Source: Lutibacter oricola (GTDB lineage: Bacteria; Bacteroidota; Bacteroidia; Flavobacteriales; Flavobacteriaceae). From it: a stretch of 64,000 nucleotides of DNA. Positions 59,201 through 64,000 of the stretch are shown one piece after another (positions within the stretch are counted from its first letter, which is position 1; each line of letters starts with the position of its first letter). The notes under the pieces are model-generated. The model was not told the DNA's origin. It saw nothing but the letters and a program-made list of their open reading frames with translations, and searched no databases. The stretch is from positions 62,001 through 126,000 of the forward strand of contig NZ_FNNJ01000011.1 in assembly GCF_900106565.1 (NCBI RefSeq), in the 5' to 3' direction. The position numbers and the translations under genes are program-made.

Positions 59201-60056
59201 TGCTCAACCAAACGAATTAATTGAGCAACATGATATTTCTTCAATTAAAGTATTAGGAACAGTTGGTGAACCAATAAACGAAGAAGCTTGGCACTGGTAC
59301 GATGAAAAAATTGGAAAACAAAAATCTCCAATTGTAGATACTTGGTGGCAAACGGAAACAGGTGGAATTATGATTTCGCCAATGGCAGGAGTTACACCTA
59401 CAAAACCAACATTTGCAACAAGACCATTACCTGGAATTCAACCTGCTTTGGTAGATGAAAAAGGAGAGGAGTTAATGTCTAACCCTGCAGAAGGAAGATT
59501 GTGTATTAAATATCCTTGGCCTTCTATGGCAAGAACTATTTACGGAAATCATCAACGTTATAAAGAAACTTATTTTTCTGCTTTTCCAGGAAGATATTTT
59601 ACAGGAGATGGTTCGTTTAGAGATTTAGAAGGAAATTATAGAATTACTGGTAGGGTAGATGATGTAGTTATTGTTTCTGGACATAATTTAGGTACAGCTC
59701 CAATTGAAAACGTAATTAACGAGCACTCAAATGTGGTGGAGTCTGCAATAGTTGGCTATCCACATGATATAAAAGGAAATGCTTTGTATGCATATGTAAT
59801 TGTATACGAAGCTCCTGAAAATGAAGATTTCTTAAAGAAAGAAATTAACGATTTAATTGCCAGAACTATTGGACCAATTGCTAAGTTAGATAAGATTCAA
59901 TTTGTACCTGGGTTACCAAAAACACGTTCAGGAAAAATTATGCGTAGAATTTTGCGTAAAATCGCAGAAAATGAAACTTCTAAATTAGGAGATATTTCAA
60001 CATTATTAAATCCAGATGTTGTTGCTGCTATTATGGATGGATCGTTAGTAAAATAA
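56232..60056 (+). CDS. Double acyl-CoA synthetase: propionyl-CoA-type and acetyl-CoA-type modules in one chain
   Basis: 1274 aa, twice the usual size. Module 1 (about 1-632) resembles PrpE/ACSS3-type acyl-CoA synthetases: P-loop YTSGTTGKPKG (near 237), IDHWWQTESGWPM, hinge and A10 Lys588 in KTRSGKILRK. Module 2 (about 643-1274) is a typical acetyl-CoA synthetase: YHSVNDP-type start (SYQHSVNDPEGFWAQ), P-loop YTSGSTGKPKG (near 888), DTWWQTETGGIM, A10 Lys1235 in KTRSGKIMRR and C-terminus NPDVVAAIMDGSLVK. No stop, frameshift or plausible in-frame ATG occurs at the junction. Both AMP-forming modules look intact; they would activate acetate and probably propionate. Follows the kinase/regulator after 72 bases. 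Confidence 0.93.
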   Translation: MSYQKHYNKSIESPQEFWKDQAKALKWYQEPTTILSKNEEGFDRWFANGKLNICYLAVDKHVEDGFGNQTAIIYDSPVTQQKIKYSYAEVQERVAKLAGGLKDLGVQKGDTVIIYMPMIPHAAFAMLACARIGAIHSVVFGGFAPHELAIRIDDCKPKAIITATSGMEVDRLISYKPMVDEAIEQANHKPEKVIVYQRNLGALMTKTERFVDYKELVKNSNPVDCVEVESNHPLYILYTSGTTGKPKGILRDTGGYATALKYSMKNIYGVEEGDTFWSASDVGWVVGHSYIVYGPLLNRNATIIFEGKPIKTPDASTFWRVISENNVKVMFTAPTAIRAIKKEDPDGELMEQYDLSCLKYQFLAGERCDVATLKWLEDKLNIPVIDHWWQTESGWPMLSNNMGIEALPVKPGSATKPVAGYDIQILNTEGEKLGANEEGYVVVKLPLPPGNLLNIWGNTDRFKDGYLNKFPGYYFSGDGGYTDEDGYVYITGRVDDVINVAGHRLSTAEMEEIVSSNPSVAECAVFGIENELKGQVPLALVVLKSGDYVSSFELEYKVVQEVRKQIGAVASLKKVLIVKRLPKTRSGKILRKLLRNIADGTEYKIPSTIDDPEIISEIEHEFKLHKIGVFEHATIEEKETLDDLQVDSFIKYYKSYQHSVNDPEGFWAQIAETFTWRKKWDKVVEYDWDKPKFEWFKGAKLNITENCLDRHLEKRGDDAAIIWEPNDPEEPNRILSYKELHAEVCKFANVLKNNGVVKGDKVCVYMPMVPELAIAVLACARIGAVHSVVFAGFSAVALSTRINDADCKVLLTSDGVFRGTKAVDFKTIVDEALESTPSIETSIVLNRVNGDINMKAGRDVWWHEELAKVDDVCPAEEMDAEDMLFILYTSGSTGKPKGMVHTCAGYMVHTAYSFKNVFQYRHGDVYFCTADIGWITGHSYIVYGPLAAGATTLMFEGVPSYPDYGRFWQIVEKYQVNQFYTAPTAIRALAAQPNELIEQHDISSIKVLGTVGEPINEEAWHWYDEKIGKQKSPIVDTWWQTETGGIMISPMAGVTPTKPTFATRPLPGIQPALVDEKGEELMSNPAEGRLCIKYPWPSMARTIYGNHQRYKETYFSAFPGRYFTGDGSFRDLEGNYRITGRVDDVVIVSGHNLGTAPIENVINEHSNVVESAIVGYPHDIKGNALYAYVIVYEAPENEDFLKKEINDLIARTIGPIAKLDKIQFVPGLPKTRSGKIMRRILRKIAENETSKLGDISTLLNPDVVAAIMDGSLVK

Positions 60057-60090
60057 TCCTTTTTATACCACTAATTAATGAATCAAAGTT

Positions 60091-60120
60091 AAAAGCCTCT
60101 TCAAATTGAAGGGGTTTTTT
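60091..60120 (+). terminator. Terminator after the double synthetase
   Basis: Short hairpin (CCTCTTCAA/TTGAAGGGG with G-T pairs) followed by TTTTTT, 35 bases after the stop. The rest of the gap to 60301 shows no gene. Confidence 0.8.
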
Positions 60121-60301
60121 AATACGTCAACCTGAATTTAGTTAAGGTTCTCATATTAACTGGTAATCAGTATGATGAACTATTTTATTTAAAAGCTTCT
60201 TTTTTTGTGATGTTATTCCTGCACAAGTAGGTATCCATAATTAGGTCGTCATAAATTTTAGCTTTTCAAAAATAACTAATAATTAGCCGCTAATAACCAA
60301 A

Positions 60302-60964
60302 TTAAAGTAGCCCTTTACTATTATTAGTTCTAAATAAATCAGAATAATGTAATAAGCGTTGCTGTTTTAATTTTGAAATAATTTTTAGAAATAAAATGGC
60401 AGTTATATAAGCATCACCAGAAGCTGTGTGCCTATCGTGTAATGGAATATTAAATTCTTCACATAATTTATCTAAACTAAAATGATCGTTTTGTTTGCCT
60501 TCTAGTTTTTTATATAAAATTCCAGTATCAATACTTTTATTTTTTAGTTTTTGAAGGTTCATTCTTTTTAATATTGAATTTATCATTTTAACATCAAACG
60601 CTGCGTGGTGTGCTATTAATACTGCATTTTTTAAATAATTAATAAAATGTTCAATTGCTTTTTCTTCTGAAATTTTTTCAATGTTTCCTTCTTTTAAAAT
60701 TCCGTGAATTTCTACTGTGTCTGCATTAAATTGATCTTGTTTTAAATAAATTTCAAAACTATCGGCCACGTCAATAATTCCGTTATTAATTGCAATTGCT
60801 CCAATAGATAAAATTCTATCTGTATTTGTATCTAAACCAGTAGTTTCAGTATCAAAAACTACAAACCTAGTTTTGTTTATACTTTTAGGTTTTTTGTTTT
60901 TAAAACTGTTGAGATACTTTTTAAAGTATTTTGGATATGTTTTACGTTTAAAAAATGAGAGCAT
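60302..60964 (-). CDS. DEDDh 3'-5' exonuclease, Pol III epsilon-like (copy 1)
   Basis: 220-aa cytoplasmic exonuclease. ExoI motif FDTETTGLD (D38, E40), ExoII in HAAFDVKMI, ExoIII HDRHTASGDAYIT with the catalytic His and Asp. Too short and lacking partners to be the replicative DnaQ; standing next to a CBS/DUF294 protein it belongs to the small exonuclease group associated with acetate/SSS loci. Overlaps the next upstream gene by one base. Substrate (nucleic acid or a nucleotide signal) unknown. Clearly paralogous to the copy at 62949-63614. Confidence 0.9.
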   Translation of the reverse strand: MLSFFKRKTYPKYFKKYLNSFKNKKPKSINKTRFVVFDTETTGLDTNTDRILSIGAIAINNGIIDVADSFEIYLKQDQFNADTVEIHGILKEGNIEKISEEKAIEHFINYLKNAVLIAHHAAFDVKMINSILKRMNLQKLKNKSIDTGILYKKLEGKQNDHFSLDKLCEEFNIPLHDRHTASGDAYITAILFLKIISKLKQQRLLHYSDLFRTNNSKGLL

Positions 60965-62886
60965 TACATTCCTATTTGATTTAATTTAAATCTTACACTT
61001 ATCAATTCTTGAATATCTTTTATAGGTTTAAAACAACCTTTTAGTTTAAGTTTTTCTGATTTACTTAAATTATTTAAATCTACATATCTACCAGAATTAT
61101 TGTTTTTTAAACCTTGGTTTGTTCTAAAACGCAATAGAATTTTAAAGGAATCTATACACATTTCGTATAAATATTTATTTTGAGGTTCGGCTTTAGCCAT
61201 TTCTTTAAACCGTTCAATAGTATTGTTTTTATTTTTATGATTTACAGAAAGTGTTAGCAATCTAGCGGCATCAATTAAAGGCATTAAAGCTCTACTTTTT
61301 AAATCGAACTGATCTTTGTGTTCGCCATCATGTTCTACCAAAAATTGACGGAAAAATCCAAGTGGAGGTGGGTTTCGCAACGCATTTCTTCCTAAAAAAT
61401 TTAAAAATATTTCATAGTTGTCTATAGACTCGAAAATACTTTCAGACATTTCATCTACTAATTCTACATTACCATAAACCAGCGAATAATCAAAAAATAT
61501 GGTACACATCATAATAGCTTCTTCGGTTGGTTTTGTAATCCAAGTATTAAATTGTTCTTTCCATTGATTTAAAGATATGCACCAACGAGGATTGCTTCCC
61601 ATCATATCGGCAGGGCAATTTTCAAAACCTATAATATGTAATTTATTTGTAATTTTTTTTGCGAGTTGTAAAAAGTAATTCTTTGTAAAATCATAATCTT
61701 TTGGGTTAACATTTTCAAAAACTAGCGCATTATCTTGGTCGGTAATTAAAAGTTGTTCTTTTCTACCTTGGCTACCTAAAGCTAACCACGTAAACTTTAC
61801 AGGTGGTTCGGTTTCCATTTCTTCAATAGAAAGTTTAATTGCCTTAATGGTAATAGCTTCGTTAATTTCTGAAATGATGTTTGAAACAAACCGAATAGGA
61901 ATATTTTGTTCCATATAGCCACTCAATAATTTAGAAGTTTTTTCTCTAATATATTTTAAAGTGTCAACATTTTTAGCACGCTTTAATTCTTTTATTAGAA
62001 CAGAAGGATTGTTTCCGTGAAGTACCACAATGTCGTGTTCAGATAAAATTCCTTTTAAATTAGAATTTGGTGTACCATCTTCAGTAATACATAAATGTGT
62101 GATTTTATGCTTTAGCATATTAATTTGAGCTTCTGCAACTGTTATTTTTTTATGACAAGTAATAACTGGACTCGACATAATTGTGGTAACTTTTTCTTTT
62201 ATAGAAATTAAACCAGTTGCAATTTTTAAACGTAAATCTTTGTCGGTAATAATACCAATAGGTTTATTGTTTTCAGTAATTAATATGGAGCCAACACGTT
62301 TGACGCTCATAACTTCTGCAGCTTGTTGAATAGTGTAAGCTTTTGTGCAGGTAATTGGATTTTTACTGTATTGTGCTGTTTGAACATCTGAAATTCCAGC
62401 GTTATTTTTGTTTAAAACATCTTCATTTGCAAATAATTGACCATTGTTGGTTTTTGCATAAGGTGTTTTAATATTTGTTGAAAAACTGGCTACAATAAAC
62501 TTTTTAACCTTTTCGTTAGAATCAATAATTTCTTTTAATAATTCAACAGAAATTGCATAGAGTATAGATTCTTCATTTGCAACAGCGCTCATTAAATACT
62601 GGTTGTTTTGTATAATTGGTCGTAAGCCAAATAAATCACCTTCATCACAAATATCAACCAAAATATTATCATTATCCATTGTTCTGTACAATCCAATGGC
62701 TCCATCTTTTACAATATAAAATTCGTTGTGTGGATTTTCATTTTGAGTAAAAACGGATTTATCTTGTTCTATGTAATGAACTTTTACATGCGTAGCTATT
62801 TTAAAAAGTTGTTCTTTTTCTAAAATATTAAAAGGAGGGAAGTTTTTGAGGAAATCAAAAATCCGTTCTGCTATTGTATTTTTCAT
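60964..62886 (-). CDS. cNMP-binding/CBS/DUF294 nucleotidyltransferase-like signalling protein (copy 1)
   Basis: 640-aa cytoplasmic protein. Cyclic-nucleotide-binding-type beta-barrel (about 10-130, with NEFYIVKDGAIGLYRT), two CBS repeats (about 175-295: GSILITENNKPIGIITDKDLR, HLCITEDG), and a DUF294 nucleotidyltransferase-like domain with ALGSQGRKEQLLITDQDNAL (about 370) containing the Asp-x-Asp metal motif, then a C-terminal helical domain (DLKSRALMPLIDAARLL). Resembles uridylyltransferase/CBS signalling proteins found with SSS symporters and acs. Overlaps the downstream exonuclease by one base, so they act together. Second copy is partly in view upstream. Confidence 0.88.
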   Translation of the reverse strand: MKNTIAERIFDFLKNFPPFNILEKEQLFKIATHVKVHYIEQDKSVFTQNENPHNEFYIVKDGAIGLYRTMDNDNILVDICDEGDLFGLRPIIQNNQYLMSAVANEESILYAISVELLKEIIDSNEKVKKFIVASFSTNIKTPYAKTNNGQLFANEDVLNKNNAGISDVQTAQYSKNPITCTKAYTIQQAAEVMSVKRVGSILITENNKPIGIITDKDLRLKIATGLISIKEKVTTIMSSPVITCHKKITVAEAQINMLKHKITHLCITEDGTPNSNLKGILSEHDIVVLHGNNPSVLIKELKRAKNVDTLKYIREKTSKLLSGYMEQNIPIRFVSNIISEINEAITIKAIKLSIEEMETEPPVKFTWLALGSQGRKEQLLITDQDNALVFENVNPKDYDFTKNYFLQLAKKITNKLHIIGFENCPADMMGSNPRWCISLNQWKEQFNTWITKPTEEAIMMCTIFFDYSLVYGNVELVDEMSESIFESIDNYEIFLNFLGRNALRNPPPLGFFRQFLVEHDGEHKDQFDLKSRALMPLIDAARLLTLSVNHKNKNNTIERFKEMAKAEPQNKYLYEMCIDSFKILLRFRTNQGLKNNNSGRYVDLNNLSKSEKLKLKGCFKPIKDIQELISVRFKLNQIGM

Positions 62887-62948
62887 AGGTGTAAAAAGCT
62901 GTAAACACTAAAAATACAATTTTTCAGTTAATAAATCAACTTAAAACT

Positions 62949-63614
62949 CTAGCTAAAAGGATAATGCGAATTGATAAGATCGTTTAAGTTTAAGGCGTAA
63001 TTTTTTCTGTATTTTCCTAAAAGTTTAAGAAATAGTTGAGCCGTAATCAAAGCATCTCCAGATGCCGTATGGCGATCGTGCGTTTTTACATTGTAAATTT
63101 CACTTAATTCATCTAAACTATAAATTTTTCCAAAGTTAGAATCGCTCACCATTTTTTTATGAATGTAATTGGTGTCTACACTTTTAGAAATTAAAGAACC
63201 TAAACCTTGTCGTTCTAGTGCCATATTAATCATTCCAACATCAAAACTTGTGTGGTGAGCCAAAATAACAGCATCATCTAGATATTCTAAAAACTGAATT
63301 AAAGCTTCTTTTTCTGATAGTTTAGTTTCTGTTCCGTTTCTTCTAATTCCATGTATTTTAACGGTTTCTTTATTAAAAACCTCTTGTTCAATATAAATTT
63401 CAAAATAATCCGATACTATAATTTTATTGGCTTGTACAGCGACAGCACCAATACTTAAAACACGATCGTTATTAAAATCAAATCCAGTAGTTTCAGTATC
63501 TAGAGCAACAAAGCGAATGTTTTCAAAGGTTGAATATTTTTGGCAGTTTTCTACTTTAGAAACATAAGTGTTCCAAAATTCTGGATATTTTTTCTTTTTA
63601 AAAAAACTAAACAT
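62949..63614 (-). CDS. DEDDh 3'-5' exonuclease, Pol III epsilon-like (copy 2)
   Basis: 221-aa paralogue of the exonuclease at 60302-60964 with the same motifs: LDTETTGFDFNND (ExoI), HHTSFDVGMI (ExoII) and HDRHTASGDALITAQLF (ExoIII). The N-terminal SFFKKKKYPEFWNTYV matches the other copy in layout. It starts just after the stop of the partial DUF294 gene (one base between) and is 62 bases upstream of the next DUF294 start, so four genes form a duplicated module in the order DUF294-exo-DUF294-exo. Confidence 0.9.
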   Translation of the reverse strand: MFSFFKKKKYPEFWNTYVSKVENCQKYSTFENIRFVALDTETTGFDFNNDRVLSIGAVAVQANKIIVSDYFEIYIEQEVFNKETVKIHGIRRNGTETKLSEKEALIQFLEYLDDAVILAHHTSFDVGMINMALERQGLGSLISKSVDTNYIHKKMVSDSNFGKIYSLDELSEIYNVKTHDRHTASGDALITAQLFLKLLGKYRKNYALNLNDLINSHYPFS

Positions 63615-63615
63615 A

Positions 63616-64000
63616 CTATGTTAATTTTGAAACGTTAAACCTTAATTTTAAAGAATCTTGAATGTTTTTAATTGGTTTAAAACAACTTTTAAGCTTTAAT
63701 CTATCCGATTTACTAAGGTTATTAATATCTACATATTTACCGGAATCGTTATTTGCAATACCTTGTAAAGTTCTAAATTGAAGTAAAATTTTAAATGCAT
63801 TTGCACACGATTCAAAAATTTCTTTGTTTTGAGGTTCAACTTCCATTAAGCGCTCGTAACGAGCAATGGTGTTGTTTTCGTGTATTCCGTGATATAGCGA
63901 AAATATTCTGGCAGCATCTACCAAAGGTCTTAAAGCTCTCGATTTTATATCGAAATGGTCTTTATTTTCACCGTCTTCTTCAACCAAAAACTGTTTAAAA
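63616..64000 (-). CDS. DUF294/CBS signalling protein (copy 2), partial
   Basis: C-terminal part only; the frame is open to the right edge, so the gene starts beyond the window. The visible part reads FKQFLVEEDGENKDHFDIK, then RALRPLVDAARIFSL, and closely follows the C-terminal domain of the copy at 60964-62886 (FRQFLVEHDGEHKDQFDLK), including the SGKYVDINNLSKSDRLKLK block. Any apparent start near 63987 is an internal leucine (TTG), not a true start. Pairs with the exonuclease that begins one base after its stop. Confidence 0.88.
   Translation of the reverse strand, partial: FKQFLVEEDGENKDHFDIKSRALRPLVDAARIFSLYHGIHENNTIARYERLMEVEPQNKEIFESCANAFKILLQFRTLQGIANNDSGKYVDINNLSKSDRLKLKSCFKPIKNIQDSLKLRFNVSKLT

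Noticed and set aside
1-64000. CRISPR array or rRNA genes
   Set aside because: No regularly spaced direct repeats and no rRNA-like sequence were seen on either strand.

Overview
The window is AT-rich DNA from a marine member of the Bacteroidota, most likely a Flavobacteriaceae. The evidence is two SusC/SusD pairs, lipoproteins with Bacteroidota-type lipoboxes, type IX secretion C-terminal sorting domains, sulfatase-rich polysaccharide degradation genes, and the absence of obvious Shine-Dalgarno sites.

Region 1 (about 1-37600) is one large polysaccharide utilization locus (PUL). A plus-strand block carries four consecutive sulfatases (the first cut by the window edge) and an unclassified beta-propeller glycosidase candidate. 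It converges on a shared terminator near 7338-7370 with a long minus-strand block. That block, read from its upstream end, holds: susC2-susD2-surface glycan-binding protein; a T9SS-exported protein of unknown function; an S1 sulfatase; a GH2; a GH29; susC1-susD1; a PfkB sugar kinase; an alpha/beta esterase; a second GH2; a GH86 with T9SS signal; a GH43-CBM6; and a sixth sulfatase. GH86 (agarase/porphyranase) together with GH29, GH2 and sulfatases suggests a sulfated red-algal galactan such as porphyran or agar. A workable model is surface cleavage by the secreted GH86, capture and import by SusCD and the binding protein, periplasmic desulfation and exo-cleavage by the lipoprotein enzymes, and cytoplasmic phosphorylation by the KDG-kinase-like enzyme. 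Four transcription units (susC2, the T9SS protein, the S1 sulfatase, GH29) share a two-box operator-like element about 60-90 bases before their start codons; susC1 has a different inverted repeat. No PUL regulator gene lies in the window.

Region 2 (about 37700-48840) is a mostly housekeeping stretch: a nuclease-like protein, tRNA-Ser(UGA), a TSUP transporter, aroC, a GNAT acetyltransferase, a PepSY-type membrane protein with an OB-fold lipoprotein, and gltD/gltB.

Region 3 (about 49140-64000) looks like an acetate/short-chain acid uptake and activation locus. It contains a zinc-ribbon/HTH protein resembling IS1 InsA, a porin, a DUF4212 + SSS symporter pair, a small membrane protein, an SSS-domain histidine kinase, a receiver-only response regulator, and a 1274-residue protein that fuses two complete acyl-CoA synthetase modules. 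On the opposite strand is a tandemly duplicated pair of genes (cNMP/CBS/DUF294 nucleotidyltransferase plus DEDDh exonuclease), of the kind that accompanies SSS/acs loci in other bacteria; the last copy runs off the right edge.
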